Counted from the stretch's first letter, positions 25,875 to 36,537 are shown. The stretch is DNA of 64,000 nucleotides from Kaistia dalseonensis (GCF_030814715.1 NZ_JAUSVO010000005.1:372001-436000); one strand, 5' to 3'. Notes: generated by a model from the letters alone, not told the origin. Program-made: numbers and translations.

Positions 25875-25920
25875 AGAGCATTTTCGGCCGCATTGGATAT
25901 GGATCACGCCAGAAAATGCG
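25875..25920. repeat. RIME-like intergenic repeat (AGAGCATTTTC...GAAAATGCG)
   Basis: GCATTTTC at 25878-25885 and GAAAATGC at 25912-25919 form an 8-bp inverted repeat enclosing a GGATATGGATCACG-type middle. This layout is familiar from dispersed rhizobial intergenic mosaic elements. Only one copy occurs in this window, so assignment rests on resemblance. Confidence 0.5.
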
Positions 25921-25957
25921 CGTCCGGCCTGGCGGCAAAGCGAGAGGTCGGCCGCGC

Positions 25958-25997
25958 AACAAAGAAACCGGCGACATCCGGCAGAGGATGTCGCCGG
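25958..25997 (-). terminator. Rho-independent terminator downstream of the small secreted-protein gene
   Basis: On the minus strand CCGGCGACATCC and GGATGTCGCCGG form a perfect 12-bp stem with a 6-nt loop, followed by TTTCTTTGTTG. It lies about 70 bp beyond the stop at 26069. Confidence 0.85.
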
Positions 25998-26068
25998 CTG
26001 ACGGGCCAGCCCCGTGCGGGCGGATAGGAGACTGGCCGACAGGGAATTCGATGGCGCTCGCGCTCCGA

Positions 26069-26491
26069 CTACCAGCGGCGCCAGTCCTGGCCCCAGCCGC
26101 CATGCCAGACGCGATCGCCGCGCCAGCCATCATCGGCCACGCGCTGCCGCAGCACGTCACCCGAAAAGGCATCCACGACGAGGATCAGATCGCGCCCCCG
26201 CGCCATGGCCCGGACGATGGTCACGTCGCGGCGCTGGTTGATGATGTCGACCTGGCGATAGCCTTGGTAGCGCAGCCGCTGGACGATCTCGCGCGGCCCG
26301 AGCGGATAAGGCCGGGCGGGGCGGTAGTCGCCGCCGCGCGGGCCCTCATATCCGCGACCGCCACCCTGGTAGCCCTGATTGTCCTGGTAGCCGCCACGAC
26401 CGCCCTCGAAGCGATAATCCTGCGCCTCGGCCACGGCCGGCAGAGCGAGCGTGCCAAACAGTATGGCAGCAATGAGCTTGGACTTGATCAT
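26069..26491 (-). CDS. Small exported PepSY-like hypothetical protein
   Basis: From ATG 26491 the protein is 140 residues with a signal peptide (MIKSKLIAAILFGTLALPAV, cleavage after AEA). A Gly/Tyr/Arg/Gln-rich linker (about residues 25-65) follows, with repeated GGY and GGRG motifs. The C-terminal part is GPREIVQRLRYQGYRQVDII ... ILVVDAFSGDVLRQRV. The pattern xxI...L...GY..V......ag.v..v.a..G..v resembles PepSY-like domains found in many small rhizobial periplasmic proteins. Function is unknown. It has its own terminator, and it is divergent from hsp20. Confidence 0.75.
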   Translation of the reverse strand: MIKSKLIAAILFGTLALPAVAEAQDYRFEGGRGGYQDNQGYQGGGRGYEGPRGGDYRPARPYPLGPREIVQRLRYQGYRQVDIINQRRDVTIVRAMARGRDLILVVDAFSGDVLRQRVADDGWRGDRVWHGGWGQDWRRW

Positions 26492-26639
26492 GATGGTCTC
26501 CAGCGGTTGGTCCTGGCGGCGATCGCTTCGTCGCCGGTATGACGCGAACCTAGCGGCGGCCGCCTGAACCCTGCCCGAACCCGGCATTCATCTGCCGTTC
26601 AGCCATCACCCGACGCCTCTTGAACCGCGAAGAGCCCTC

Positions 26640-26754
26640 ACCACATTTCGTCTGCGGGCGCCGATTGCGGGCCCGCCCTTGGAAAGTCCGGTTCCGGCCA
26701 ATGGAGGAACACGGACGAAACTTGAACCTGGTCGCTCTTAAGGAGGACATGACT
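26640..26754 (+). promoter_or_regulatory. Candidate ROSE-type RNA thermometer leader of hsp20
   Basis: The leader before the hsp20 start has successive hairpin-forming stretches, such as GTTCC...GGAAC around 26690-26709. It ends with a UCGCU box five bases before the AAGGAGG Shine-Dalgarno sequence. A U(U/C)GCU box facing the Shine-Dalgarno is the conserved mark of ROSE elements that block translation of rhizobial small heat-shock genes at low temperature. A CTTG box at 26619 with CACATTT 19 bases later could be a weak sigma-32-type promoter. Folding has not been computed. Confidence 0.55.
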
Positions 26755-27222
26755 ATGCGTACTTTTGACCTGAGCCCCCTCTATCGTTCCACCGTCGGTT
26801 TCGACCGGCTTTTCTCGCTGCTCGACCAGACCGCTGGCGTTGACGCCGGCGTCCCGGGCTATCCGCCCTATAATATCGAGCGCACGGGCGAGAACGCCTA
26901 TCGCATCACCATGGCCGTCGCCGGCTTTGGCGAGAGCGAGCTTTCGATCGAGTCGCGCGAGAATGCGCTGACCGTGAAGGGCGAGAAAAAGGTCGACGAA
27001 GCCAAGAATGGCGACGTTCTCTATCGTGGCATCGCGGGTCGCTCGTTCGAGCGCCGTTTCCAGCTCGCCGACCATGTCGAAGTGAAGGGTGCGAGCCTCG
27101 AAAACGGCCTCCTCCACGTCGATCTCGTACGCGAGATTCCGGAGGCGATGAAGCCCCGCACGATCGCGATCACGACCGGCAAGCAGAGCACGCCGCAGCA
27201 GATCGAAGCCAAGGCGGCCTGA
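26755..27222 (+). CDS. Small heat-shock protein, Hsp20/IbpA family
   Basis: The ATG at 26755 has AGGAGG with an 8-base spacing, better than the ATG at 26749, and gives 155 residues. The sequence [20 protein letters not shown] opens the usual N-terminal arm. The alpha-crystallin domain runs from [22 protein letters not shown] to [16 protein letters not shown], with a PRTIAI tail providing the conserved I-x-I. The protein is an ATP-independent holdase. The preceding leader looks like a ROSE thermometer and a strong terminator follows, so it is probably a monocistronic heat-induced gene. Confidence 0.95.
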   Translation: MRTFDLSPLYRSTVGFDRLFSLLDQTAGVDAGVPGYPPYNIERTGENAYRITMAVAGFGESELSIESRENALTVKGEKKVDEAKNGDVLYRGIAGRSFERRFQLADHVEVKGASLENGLLHVDLVREIPEAMKPRTIAITTGKQSTPQQIEAKAA

Positions 27223-27265
27223 TAGCGGCCGGCTGACGACGACTCGGAACGATAAGCTCCGATGG

Positions 27266-27295
27266 GCGCCCCGCACGTTTGCGGGGCGCTTTTTT
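27266..27295 (+). terminator. Rho-independent terminator of hsp20
   Basis: GCGCCCCGCA and TGCGGGGCGC form a perfect 10-bp stem with a 4-nt loop, followed by TTTTTT. It lies between the convergent hsp20 and threonine aldolase genes. Confidence 0.95.
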
Positions 27296-27305
27296 GTGGC
27301 TGCGC

Positions 27306-28367
27306 CTATTGCGTGAGCAGGCCGACGAACCGGTCGACCTCAACGTCGGTCGTCCGGAAGCTGGTGACGAGGCGGACCAGCAATTCGTCGGGGGCCACCG
27401 CTTCGCCGGCGAGGTTGCCGGCATGCCATTCATAATAGACTGCGCCCGCGGCCTTCAGCCGCGCATCGACGGCGCGCGGCAGGATCGCGAAGACCTCGTT
27501 GCCGTCGGGCTGCAGCGCCAGATGGGCTCCGGGCGATTGCTCGATGCCATCGGCGAGGCGCCGCGCAGTGGCATTGGCGTGCCGCGCGAGATCGAGCCAG
27601 TGATCATCCTCCAGATAGGCGGAAAACTGGGCCGAGACGAAACGGCTCTTGGAGAACAGGTGGCCGGCTCGCTTGCGCTGGAACTCGAACCCCCTCGCCT
27701 TCTCCGGATCGAAGAAGATGACCGCTTCCGCCGCGAAGCATCCATTCTTGGTGCCGCCGAAGGAGAGCATGTCGACGCCGGCGCGCCATGTGATGTCGGC
27801 AGGCCGGGCTCCGAGCCCGACCAGCGCATTGGCGAAGCGCGCGCCGTCCATGTGAAGCGGCAAGCCCGCCTCGTGGGCGACATCGGCGAGCGCGGCGATC
27901 TCGGCCGCGGAATAGGCGGTGCCGGCCTCGGTCAGTTGGCTGATGGATACGGCCGCCGGCTGGCCGTGGAAGACGGCATGCGGCGGATAGAGCGCGATCG
28001 CCTCGGCCAATCCATCCGCCGTCACGCGGGCGCCCGTGCCTTCGATCGAGTGGAGCCGCGATCCGCCCGAAAGGAACTCCGGCGCGCCGGCCTCGTCATT
28101 GGCGATATGGGCATGGCGATGACAGAAGACCACGCCGCCGGGACGGGCCACATGCGCGAGCGATAGCGCATTGGCTGCCGTGCCCGTGCCGACGAAGAAC
28201 ACCGCCACGCGACGCTCGAAGATGCGCGACAGTGCCTCCGTCACACCTTCGCTCAACGGGTCGTTGCCATAGGCCGGTGCATGTCCGCCGGCCGCCCCGA
28301 CAAGCGCCGCCGCCACACGGTCGGAAGCGCCTGCCCAATTATCGCTTGCAAAGTTCATGGTCGACAT
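27306..28367 (-). CDS. Low-specificity L-threonine aldolase-type PLP enzyme
   Basis: From ATG 28367 (MSTMNFASDNWAGAS) the protein is 353 residues; an ATG at 28358 is also possible. It is a fold-type I PLP enzyme with the threonine aldolase pattern: FASDNWAGAS at the start, VFFVGTGTAANAL for phosphate binding, LHMDGARFANAL with the PLP Asp, and MLSFGGTKNGCFAAEAV with the Schiff-base Lys. It cleaves L-threonine or allo-threonine to glycine and acetaldehyde. It stands alone between the hsp20 terminator and the long leader of gltB. Confidence 0.9.
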   Translation of the reverse strand: MSTMNFASDNWAGASDRVAAALVGAAGGHAPAYGNDPLSEGVTEALSRIFERRVAVFFVGTGTAANALSLAHVARPGGVVFCHRHAHIANDEAGAPEFLSGGSRLHSIEGTGARVTADGLAEAIALYPPHAVFHGQPAAVSISQLTEAGTAYSAAEIAALADVAHEAGLPLHMDGARFANALVGLGARPADITWRAGVDMLSFGGTKNGCFAAEAVIFFDPEKARGFEFQRKRAGHLFSKSRFVSAQFSAYLEDDHWLDLARHANATARRLADGIEQSPGAHLALQPDGNEVFAILPRAVDARLKAAGAVYYEWHAGNLAGEAVAPDELLVRLVTSFRTTDVEVDRFVGLLTQ

Positions 28368-28540
28368 ATCGAACGGCATGCGCGTCTGGCGCAAGCCCTC
28401 CTCCGATGTCGACCGACAGGCTGTCGACAGAGCGCACGCAAGAATCTTTCGCGCCGAGGCCCCTTGTCATACCTGAAACTTTCATTGCCTCTTTGGAGCC
28501 GAAACAAACATAATGCCGAGGCTGTTGGAACTGCTTGCAC

Positions 28541-28602
28541 CCAGAGATGATCTCTGGCATTTTGGCGCGCTTTTAATAGGACAGTAGCACTGTCCCATTT
28601 TT
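28541..28602 (+). promoter_or_regulatory. Structured leader / possible attenuator upstream of gltB
   Basis: The 433-bp gap before gltB holds two perfect inverted repeats. CCAGAGAT-g-ATCTCTGG lies at 28541-28557. GGACAGT-AGC-ACTGTCC at 28579-28595 is followed by CATTTTT, as in a weak intrinsic terminator on the plus strand. No plus-strand gene ends just before it, so it may be an attenuator or the end of a short transcript. The remainder of the gap shows no gene I can support. Confidence 0.4.
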
Positions 28603-28800
28603 AGCTGCGACAGGACGCGAGGTAGCATAGCGTCGGGGGGCGTGGCAGGTTGCGGGAACGGAACTTGCTAGATGTGTTCTGACTAAGGGGCGACATGCCG
28701 GCCAGGCCGGTGTGGTGGGAGCGAACCGGCGCGAGCAGCGGGATAAACCCGCCGGCAGGGCGTGCGGGCATCTGAAATTCTGAAGAGCGAGGGCAGTGAC

Positions 28801-31800
28801 ATGCCGAAGGCCATGAGCGAGACGGAAATGCGGTTGGCGGGAGCGGCAGAGGCCCGCGCGGCCAAAAGCACGGCCGTGCTGCGCACGAAGGTCGGCGGGA
28901 TGGCGCGCCAGGGCCTCTATGATCCGCGAAACGAGCATGACGCCTGCGGCGTCGGCTTCATCGCGAACCTGAAGAACGAGAAGTCGCACCGCATCGTCCA
29001 GAGCGGCCTGCAGATCGTGCAGAACCTCACCCATCGTGGCGCGGTCGGCGCCGATCCGCTGATGGGCGACGGCGCCGGCATGCTCGTGCAGATCCCGCAC
29101 CGGTTCTTCTCCGACGAGGCGCAGCGCCTGGGCTTCTCGCTCAGCGAGCCGGGCACCTATGCCGTCGGCTTTCTCTTCCTGCCGCAGGACGCGGAGATCC
29201 GCGCCGGCATGGAAAAGCTCGTCGAGGAAGTGATCGCGGAGGAAGGCGAGGTCTTCCTCGGCTGGCGCGACGTGCCGGTCGACAACGCCACCCTGTCCAA
29301 GGCGCCCGACATCGCCGCGACCGAGCCGTTCCACCGCCAGGTTTTCATCGGCAAGGGCAAGAGCAGCGAAAGCGAGGATGATTTCGAGCGCAGGCTCTTC
29401 ATCATCCGCAAGGTGATCTCCAACCGCATCTATGCGGCCTATTCCGGGCTCGACAACGATTTCTACGTCGTGTCGCTCTCGGCGCGGACCATCGTCTACA
29501 AGGGCATGTTCCTCGCCTACCAGCTCGGCGCCTATTATCTCGACTTCCACGACGAGCGCTTCGAGAGCGCGCTCGCGCTCGTGCATCAGCGCTTCTCGAC
29601 CAACACCTTCCCGTCCTGGCGCCTCGCCCATCCCTACCGGATGGTGGCCCATAACGGCGAGATCAACACGGTCCGCGGCAACGTCAACTGGATGGCGGCG
29701 CGGCAGGCCTCGGTCGATTCGGAGCTCTACGGCAACGACATCTCCAAGCTCTGGCCGATCTCCTATGAAGGCCAGTCGGATACGGCCTGTTTCGACAACG
29801 CGCTCGAATTCCTCGTGCGCGGCGGCTACTCGCTGCCGCACGCGGCGATGATGCTGATCCCCGAAGCCTGGGCGGGCAACCCGCTCATGGACGAGGACCG
29901 GCGCGCCTTCTACGAATATCATGCAGCCCTCATGGAGCCATGGGACGGACCGGCGGCGGTCGCCTTCACGGATGGCGTGCGCATCGGCGCGACGCTCGAC
30001 CGCAACGGCCTGCGCCCCGCGCGCTATCTCGTCACCGAGGATGGGGATGTCGTCCTCGCCTCGGAGGCCGGCGTGCTGCCCATCCCCGAGGAGAAGATCA
30101 TCACCAAGTGGCGGCTCCAGCCGGGCCGCATGCTGCTGATCGACCTCGAACAGGGCCGCATCGTCTCCGACGAGGAGATCAAGCACCAGCTCGCCACCAA
30201 CCTGCCCTATCAGAGCTGGCTGTCGCGCACCCAGATCGTGCTGGAAGACCTGCCGCCCGTGCCGCCGCGCGCGCCCAGGACCGATGTCTCGCTGCTCGAT
30301 CGGCAGCAGGCCTTCGGCTACACGATCGAGGATCTGAAGCTGCTGATGAGCCCGATGGCGACGACCGGCCAGGAGGCCGTCGGCTCCATGGGCACGGATA
30401 CGCCGATCTCTGTCCTCTCGGACAAGTCGAAGCTGCTCTACACCTATTTCAAGCAGAACTTCGCGCAGGTGACCAACCCGCCGATCGATCCGATCCGCGA
30501 AGAGCTCGTCATGAGCCTCGTCTCGTTCATCGGGCCGCGGCCGAACCTGTTCGACCTGCAGGGTGCGGGCCATCGCAAGCGCCTCGAAGTGCGCCAGCCG
30601 ATCCTGGAGAACCAGGACCTGGAGAAGATCCGTGCGATCGGCGATCTGGACGACAACCCGTTCCAGTCGAAGACGCTCGACATCACCTATGCCTCGACCA
30701 AGGGCGCCGATGGCATGGCCGAGGCGCTGGAGCGGCTGTGCGAGCGGGCTGAAGCCGCAGTCCATGGCGGCTACAACATCATCATCCTGAGCGACCGCAT
30801 GGTCGGCCCGGAGCGCATCCCGATCCCGGCGCTGCTGGCCACCGCCGGCGTGCATCATCACCTGATCCGCAAGGGTCTGCGCACCTCCGTCGGTCTCGTC
30901 GTCGAGACGGGCGAGGCGCGTGAAGTCCATCATTTCTGCGTGCTGGCCGGTTTCGGCGCCGAGGCGATCAACCCCTATCTCGCCTTCGAAACCCTCACCG
31001 ACATGAAGAAGGACTTCCCGAACGAGGTCGACGACGAAGAGATCGTGCATCGCTACGTCAAGTCGATCGACAAGGGCATCCTGAAGGTCATGTCCAAGAT
31101 GGGCATCTCGACCTACCAGTCCTATTGCGGCGCGCAGATCTTCGACGCGATCGGCCTCGCATCGGAGTTTGTCGACCGCTATTTCTTCGGCACCGCCACG
31201 ACCATCGAGGGCGTCGGCCTGCGGGAAATCGCAGAAGAGACCGTGCGCCGGCACGCCGAGGCGTTCGGCGACAGCGCGATCCTCAAGAACACGCTCGATA
31301 TTGGCGGCGAGTATAACTACCGCATGCGCGGCGAACGCCATGCCTGGTCGCCGGATTCGGTCGCGAACCTGCAGCATGCGGTCCGCGTCGGCTCCTGGTC
31401 GCGCTATGAAGACTATGCGCGCGAAATGAACGAGCAGTCCAAGGCGCTGCTGACCATTCGCGGCCTGTTCGAGATCACCATGGCCGAGGATGTCGGCGTC
31501 GATCCGGTGCCGCTCGACGAAGTCGAGCCGGCGACGGAGATCGTCAAGCGCTTCGTGACCGGCGCCATGTCGTTCGGCTCGATCTCGCGCGAGGCGCATA
31601 CGACGCTCGCCATCGCCATGAACCGGATCGGCGGCAAGTCGAACACCGGCGAGGGCGGCGAGGAGGCTGAACGCTTCGAGCCGCTGCCCAACGGCGATTC
31701 GATGCGCTCGTCGATCAAGCAGGTCGCCTCGGGCCGCTTCGGCGTGACGACGGAATATCTCGTCAACTCCGACGTGATGCAGATCAAGGTCGCGCAGGGT

Positions 31801-33522
31801 GCCAAGCCCGGCGAAGGCGGACAATTGCCCGGCCACAAGGTCGACGCGACGATCGCCAAGGTTCGGCACTCGACCCCGGGCGTCGGCCTGATCTCGCCGC
31901 CGCCGCACCATGACATCTATTCGATCGAGGATCTGGCGCAGCTGATCTTCGATCTGAAGAACGTCAACCCGCTGGCCGACGTGTCGGTGAAGCTCGTCTC
32001 GGAAGTCGGTGTCGGCACGGTCGCCGCCGGCGTCGCGAAGGCGCGCGCCGATCACATTACGGTTTCCGGCTTCGAGGGTGGTACCGGCGCATCGCCGCTC
32101 ACCTCGCTCAAGCATGCCGGCAGCCCGTGGGAGATCGGCCTCGCCGAAACGCAGCAGACGCTCGTGCTGAACGGCCTGCGCTCGCGCATCGCCCTCCAGG
32201 TCGATGGCGGCTTCAAGACCGGCCGTGACGTCATCATCGGCGCGCTGCTCGGCGCGGACGAGTTCGGCTTCTCGACGGCGCCGCTGATCGCCGCCGGTTG
32301 CGTGATGATGCGGAAGTGCCACCTGAACACTTGCCCGGTCGGCATCGCCACGCAGGATCCCGTGCTGCGCAAGCGCTTCAAGGGCACGCCGGAAGACGTC
32401 ATCAACTTCTTCTTCTTCGTGGCCGAAGAGGTTCGCCAGATCATGGCGGCGATGGGCGTCAGGAAGTTCGACGAGCTGATCGGCCAGTCCGACCGGCTGG
32501 AGAAGCGCGCCGCTATCGACCATTGGAAGGCAGCCGGCGTCGACTTCACCAAGCTGTTCTTCAAGCCCGATGCGCCGCTCGACGCGATCCGCCACACGGA
32601 GCTGCAGAACCATCCGATCCACGAGGTGCTCGATCGCCGGCTGATCGCCGAGGCTTTGCCGGCGCTCGAAAACGGCACGCCGGTCAAGATCGAGACGACG
32701 ATCCACAACACCGACCGCTCGGCTGGCGCCATGCTGTCGGGCGAAGTCGCACGTCGTTATGGCAACGACGGCCTGCCCGACGACACGATCGCGATCACGC
32801 TGCGCGGTACGGCGGGCCAGAGCTTCGCGGCCTTCCTGGCACGCGGCGTCTCGATCGACCTGATCGGCGAAGGCAACGACTATGTCGGCAAGGGTCTTTC
32901 CGGCGGCCGCATCATCGTGCGCCCACCAGAGAACACCCGGATCGTGCCGCATGAATCGATCATCGTCGGCAACACCGTTCTCTATGGTGCGACCGAGGGC
33001 GAAGCCTATTTCCGTGGCGTCGCCGGCGAGCGCTTCTCGGTCCGCAACTCGGGCGCGATCGCTGTGGCCGAAGGCTGTGGCGACCATGGCTGCGAATACA
33101 TGACCGGCGGCATCGTGGTCGTGATCGGCAAGACCGGTCGCAACTTCGCGGCCGGCATGTCTGGCGGCATCGCCTATGTCCTTGATGAGGACGGCACGTT
33201 CGCTGAGCGCTGCAACCTCTCCATGGTCGAGATCGAGCCGGTCCAGGAAGAAGACGACCTGCTGGAAAAGCTGCATCACCATGGCGGCGACATCGAGCAC
33301 AAGGGACGGATCGACATCTCGTCCAACATGAACCGCTTCGACGACGAGCGACTGCACCGTCTGGTTTCGCAGCATTTCCATTACACCGGCTCCGTCCGTG
33401 CGAAGGAAATCCTGGAGAACTGGGACCAGTATCGTCCGAAGTTCAGGAAGGTCATGCCGGTCGAATACCGGCGCGCCCTGATCGAACTGGAGCGTATGCG
33501 CTATGGCATGGCGGCCGAGTGA
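28801..33522 (+). CDS. gltB: Glutamate synthase (NADPH) large subunit
   Basis: The 1,573-residue protein has a short propeptide and then Cys49 in [10 protein letters not shown], the N-terminal nucleophile of the glutaminase domain. The central and FMN-binding domains carry [20 protein letters not shown]. The iron-sulfur cluster ligands are Cys1167, Cys1173 and Cys1178 in [12 protein letters not shown]. The C-terminal GXGXG beta-helix follows. It makes glutamate from 2-oxoglutarate and glutamine-derived ammonia together with GltD, 14 bp downstream. ATG 28801 follows GAGCGAGGG; the frame is open upstream to a GTG at 28762. The long leader upstream suggests regulated expression. Confidence 0.97.
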   Translation: MPKAMSETEMRLAGAAEARAAKSTAVLRTKVGGMARQGLYDPRNEHDACGVGFIANLKNEKSHRIVQSGLQIVQNLTHRGAVGADPLMGDGAGMLVQIPHRFFSDEAQRLGFSLSEPGTYAVGFLFLPQDAEIRAGMEKLVEEVIAEEGEVFLGWRDVPVDNATLSKAPDIAATEPFHRQVFIGKGKSSESEDDFERRLFIIRKVISNRIYAAYSGLDNDFYVVSLSARTIVYKGMFLAYQLGAYYLDFHDERFESALALVHQRFSTNTFPSWRLAHPYRMVAHNGEINTVRGNVNWMAARQASVDSELYGNDISKLWPISYEGQSDTACFDNALEFLVRGGYSLPHAAMMLIPEAWAGNPLMDEDRRAFYEYHAALMEPWDGPAAVAFTDGVRIGATLDRNGLRPARYLVTEDGDVVLASEAGVLPIPEEKIITKWRLQPGRMLLIDLEQGRIVSDEEIKHQLATNLPYQSWLSRTQIVLEDLPPVPPRAPRTDVSLLDRQQAFGYTIEDLKLLMSPMATTGQEAVGSMGTDTPISVLSDKSKLLYTYFKQNFAQVTNPPIDPIREELVMSLVSFIGPRPNLFDLQGAGHRKRLEVRQPILENQDLEKIRAIGDLDDNPFQSKTLDITYASTKGADGMAEALERLCERAEAAVHGGYNIIILSDRMVGPERIPIPALLATAGVHHHLIRKGLRTSVGLVVETGEAREVHHFCVLAGFGAEAINPYLAFETLTDMKKDFPNEVDDEEIVHRYVKSIDKGILKVMSKMGISTYQSYCGAQIFDAIGLASEFVDRYFFGTATTIEGVGLREIAEETVRRHAEAFGDSAILKNTLDIGGEYNYRMRGERHAWSPDSVANLQHAVRVGSWSRYEDYAREMNEQSKALLTIRGLFEITMAEDVGVDPVPLDEVEPATEIVKRFVTGAMSFGSISREAHTTLAIAMNRIGGKSNTGEGGEEAERFEPLPNGDSMRSSIKQVASGRFGVTTEYLVNSDVMQIKVAQGAKPGEGGQLPGHKVDATIAKVRHSTPGVGLISPPPHHDIYSIEDLAQLIFDLKNVNPLADVSVKLVSEVGVGTVAAGVAKARADHITVSGFEGGTGASPLTSLKHAGSPWEIGLAETQQTLVLNGLRSRIALQVDGGFKTGRDVIIGALLGADEFGFSTAPLIAAGCVMMRKCHLNTCPVGIATQDPVLRKRFKGTPEDVINFFFFVAEEVRQIMAAMGVRKFDELIGQSDRLEKRAAIDHWKAAGVDFTKLFFKPDAPLDAIRHTELQNHPIHEVLDRRLIAEALPALENGTPVKIETTIHNTDRSAGAMLSGEVARRYGNDGLPDDTIAITLRGTAGQSFAAFLARGVSIDLIGEGNDYVGKGLSGGRIIVRPPENTRIVPHESIIVGNTVLYGATEGEAYFRGVAGERFSVRNSGAIAVAEGCGDHGCEYMTGGIVVVIGKTGRNFAAGMSGGIAYVLDEDGTFAERCNLSMVEIEPVQEEDDLLEKLHHHGGDIEHKGRIDISSNMNRFDDERLHRLVSQHFHYTGSVRAKEILENWDQYRPKFRKVMPVEYRRALIELERMRYGMAAE

Positions 33523-33536
33523 GGAACTGACACAGA

Positions 33537-34958
33537 ATGGGTAAGGTAACAGGCTTCCTCGAAATCGACCGCCAGGACCAGAAGTACCAGCCGGCATCTG
33601 ACCGGATTCGGCACTTCCGCGAGTTCACGCTGCGGCTTTCCGACCAGGATGTGGGCCGCCAGGCGGCCCGCTGCATGGACTGTGGCATTCCCTACTGCCA
33701 CGGTCCGACCGGCTGTCCGGTGCACAACCAGATCCCGGATTGGAACGATCTCGTCTATAATGGCGATTGGCAGGAAGCGTCGCGCAACCTGCATTCGACC
33801 AATAATTTCCCGGAATTCACCGGCCGCGTCTGCCCCGCACCGTGCGAGGAGGCCTGCACGCTCAATCTTGAAGACGTGCCGGTCGCCATCAAGTCGGTCG
33901 AGCAGTCGATCGCCGACAAGGCCTGGGAACAGGGCTGGATCAAGCCGGAAGTCGCATCCGTCAAGACGGGCAAGAAGGTCGCGGTCGTCGGATCCGGCCC
34001 GGCCGGCCTCGCAGCCGCGCAGCAGCTCGCCCGCGCCGGCCATGACGTTCATGTCTATGAGCGCGAAGTGAAGGCCGGCGGCCTGCTCCGCTACGGCATC
34101 CCGGACTTCAAGATGGAGAAGCACTTCATCGATCGGCGCGTCGCGCAGATCGAGGCCGAAGGCGCGACCTTCCATTACGGCGCCAATATCGGCGTCAACC
34201 TGCCGATGGCGGAGTTGATCGCCGGCCATGACGCCGTGCTGCTCACGGGTGGCTCCGAGGCGCCGCGCGATCCGCAGCTCCCCGGTTCGGAGCTTGCTGG
34301 CGTGCATTACGCCATGCCGTTCCTGGTGCAGCAGAATCGTCGCGTCGGACGCGAAGAAGTGCATGAGGAGCCAATCATCGCGACCGGCCGCCGCGTTGTC
34401 GTCGTGGGTGGCGGTGATACGGCGTCGGACTGCGTCGGCACCTCGTTCCGCCAGGGTGCGCTCGCCGTGACGCAGCTCGACATCCGCCCGATGCCGCCGC
34501 TGAAGGAAGAGAAGCTGACGGTCTGGCCCTATTGGCCGACCAAATTCCGCACTTCGTCCTCGCAGGCCGAGGGTGCCGAGCGCGAATTCGCCTGCGCTAC
34601 GCTGCGTGTAGTCGGCAAGAACGGCAAGGTGACCGGCGTCGAATGCGCCCGTGTCGACGAGAAGCGCCGCCCGATCGAGGGCACGGAATTCATCATCCGC
34701 GCGGATCTCGTCTTTCTGGCGATCGGCTTCGCGCATCCCCTCCATGAGGGCATGCTGGCCGAACTCGGCGCCGATCTCGATCGTCGCGGCAATCTGAAGG
34801 CCGATACCGAGAGCTACCAGACCTCGGTCGACAAGGTCTTCGCCGCGGGCGACATGCGCCGTGGCCAGTCGCTGGTCGTCTGGGCGATCCGCGAAGGTCG
34901 CCAGGCCGCCCATGCGATCGACAAGAAGCTGATGGGCGCCACCACGCTGCCGTGGTGA
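33537..34958 (+). CDS. gltD: Glutamate synthase (NADPH) small subunit
   Basis: The 473-residue protein has two N-terminal Fe4S4 Cys clusters ([19 protein letters not shown] and [12 protein letters not shown]). An FAD-binding motif [20 protein letters not shown] and an NADPH-binding motif [15 protein letters not shown] follow. It feeds electrons from NADPH to GltB. The gene lies 14 bp behind gltB and is followed by a strong terminator, so gltBD is a two-gene operon. Confidence 0.97.
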   Translation: MGKVTGFLEIDRQDQKYQPASDRIRHFREFTLRLSDQDVGRQAARCMDCGIPYCHGPTGCPVHNQIPDWNDLVYNGDWQEASRNLHSTNNFPEFTGRVCPAPCEEACTLNLEDVPVAIKSVEQSIADKAWEQGWIKPEVASVKTGKKVAVVGSGPAGLAAAQQLARAGHDVHVYEREVKAGGLLRYGIPDFKMEKHFIDRRVAQIEAEGATFHYGANIGVNLPMAELIAGHDAVLLTGGSEAPRDPQLPGSELAGVHYAMPFLVQQNRRVGREEVHEEPIIATGRRVVVVGGGDTASDCVGTSFRQGALAVTQLDIRPMPPLKEEKLTVWPYWPTKFRTSSSQAEGAEREFACATLRVVGKNGKVTGVECARVDEKRRPIEGTEFIIRADLVFLAIGFAHPLHEGMLAELGADLDRRGNLKADTESYQTSVDKVFAAGDMRRGQSLVVWAIREGRQAAHAIDKKLMGATTLPW

Positions 34959-34983
34959 TCAGCCGCCCATAGGCTCGACATTG

Positions 34984-35027
34984 AACGCCCCTCAAGCCCC
35001 TTCGGGCAGGCTCGAGGGGCGTTTTCG
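34984..35027 (+). terminator. Rho-independent terminator of gltBD
   Basis: AACGCCCCTC and GAGGGGCGTT form a perfect 10-bp stem; the loop contains a minor CCCC..GGGC pairing. TTCGTTT follows. The rest of the gap up to 35173 shows nothing I recognise. Confidence 0.88.
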
Positions 35028-35173
35028 TTTCTGCGGACATCAAAGCCCCGGAGCGGAGCGTTTCGGCGGGATGTGCCCTCCCCGTCCTGCCGGACCGAGC
35101 CGTCGAGCAGATGTGATATGGGCCTCTCGGCAGTCCGTCCTGGCTTCCGGGAAAAGCGGACGCCGCAGTTCGT

Positions 35174-36472
35174 CTATTGAACCGCGGAACTGCCGCTGGC
35201 ATTGCGCGCCGTTGCGGCGGGCAGGATGACGATGCCGTCGATGATGCTGGCGCCCGAACCCTCAGGCTTGTCCTCATCCGTCACGGGCGGCTTCCATGCG
35301 AAATCATCCGCGCGACCGATCTGCGGCGCCGGTGGCTCGCCATCCACGGTGAGCTTGCGAGCGCCGTCGCCTCCGGCCGAAGCCGGCTGTGCCGCGCCGC
35401 CACCATCGAGCGCTGCATCCGCCGAACCCGGCGCCGGATCCGTCAGCGACAGGATCGGCCCGACCTTGCGCTCCTTGCCGTCAGGCCCAATCTCGGTCGT
35501 CTCGTTCGGATTGGTCAGCGTCATGGCGCTCGGCGTCGAGCCGAGGCCACTATCCTGGGTGATCTCGCGCTCGACATAGAAGGCGAGCTTGCGCCGGCCG
35601 GCCTTGGTGAAGTTGATGCCATCGCCGGAGCGCAATTGCCGCGCCTGGCCGTCCACATCGGGACCGCGCGACACGAATGTTCCGTTTTCGTCGGCGAAGC
35701 CATCCCAGATATCGATGAACTTGACGCCGACGGCCTCGGCCCGCGCCTTGAAGACCGTGTTGAGATAGGCCATGTCGGCCGAGCCATCGGCCGATTTGAG
35801 CGGCGGCAGACCAACCCAGTAGACCGGTTTGCCATAGGTCTGCAATGCCAGCAGGAAGCGCTCGACGCGCTGCTGGTAAAGCCGCTGCCACTCTTCCGAA
35901 CGCGGCGCAAACTTGCCGTCGGCGGTGCGAATCTGCTGGCGATCATTGCTGCCGATCATGACGACCGTCATGTCGGGCTTCTCTGTGTCGAGCAGTTCCG
36001 GCAGCGTCGCCGCCCAGTCATAGTGGTCATCGCGCACGAAGCCGGATGATCCCTCGGCCCGGTCGATGATGGCGATCCGCGGCTCCTCGGCAAAGGCCTG
36101 GTCGAGACCCCAGGCGAGGCCGCTCGCCATGAAGTCGCCGATCACCAGAACCTTGCGCGCATTCTGGTCCTTGGGTTGCACGTCGACCACGGGATAGGGC
36201 GGTTCGGCCGGCGCCGTCGGCCGCTTCTTGCGCGGCTGGGCCGCCTGTCCGGGCGCGCCCGATCCCTGCTGCTGCAATTGTCGCTGGCGCTGCGCCTGTC
36301 CGGGCTGGCCCGGAATATCAGCGGGTGGCGCCACCTGGCGCTCCTGCCCGAAAAGCTGGTTCAGGAAACTGGCCGGGCCGCGAAACTGAGCATCCGCAGG
36401 CCCAATTGCGACGAGCATCAAGGCCAGCGCAACGAACCCGCCCCTGAGGGCCTGCATCGATCGAGCGAACAT
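35174..36472 (-). CDS. Exported SGNH-hydrolase-like protein (DUF459 family)
   Basis: From ATG 36472 (a GTG at 36484 is also possible) the protein has 432 residues and a signal peptide (MFARSMQALRGGFVALALML, cleavage near ADA). A Gln/Pro/Arg-rich linker reaches about residue 95, and the SGNH-like domain follows. Block I reads VLVIGDFMASGLAWGL, block III VMIGSNDRQ, and block V LRSGDGINFTKAGRRKLA. Block V has Asn where SGNH esterases have the catalytic His (DxxH), and the block I Ser is displaced. The C-terminal 110 residues are low-complexity Ala/Pro/Gly. It follows an MltB-like gene on the same strand, suggesting a cell-wall role. Activity is uncertain. Confidence 0.75.
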   Translation of the reverse strand: MFARSMQALRGGFVALALMLVAIGPADAQFRGPASFLNQLFGQERQVAPPADIPGQPGQAQRQRQLQQQGSGAPGQAAQPRKKRPTAPAEPPYPVVDVQPKDQNARKVLVIGDFMASGLAWGLDQAFAEEPRIAIIDRAEGSSGFVRDDHYDWAATLPELLDTEKPDMTVVMIGSNDRQQIRTADGKFAPRSEEWQRLYQQRVERFLLALQTYGKPVYWVGLPPLKSADGSADMAYLNTVFKARAEAVGVKFIDIWDGFADENGTFVSRGPDVDGQARQLRSGDGINFTKAGRRKLAFYVEREITQDSGLGSTPSAMTLTNPNETTEIGPDGKERKVGPILSLTDPAPGSADAALDGGGAAQPASAGGDGARKLTVDGEPPAPQIGRADDFAWKPPVTDEDKPEGSGASIIDGIVILPAATARNASGSSAVQ

Positions 36473-36537
36473 CACGCCAACCACCAGCTTCGGCGCGATC
36501 CGGCGATCGCGCGAGCCCCCCGCCTCAGGCGATCATC

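Noticed and set aside
28573..33597. A 1,674-codon open frame on the minus strand covering gltB
   Set aside because: It is the antisense shadow of a GC-rich gene with strong third-position bias. The translation is rich in Arg, Asp and His with no recognisable domain, and gltB on the plus strand has every catalytic motif.
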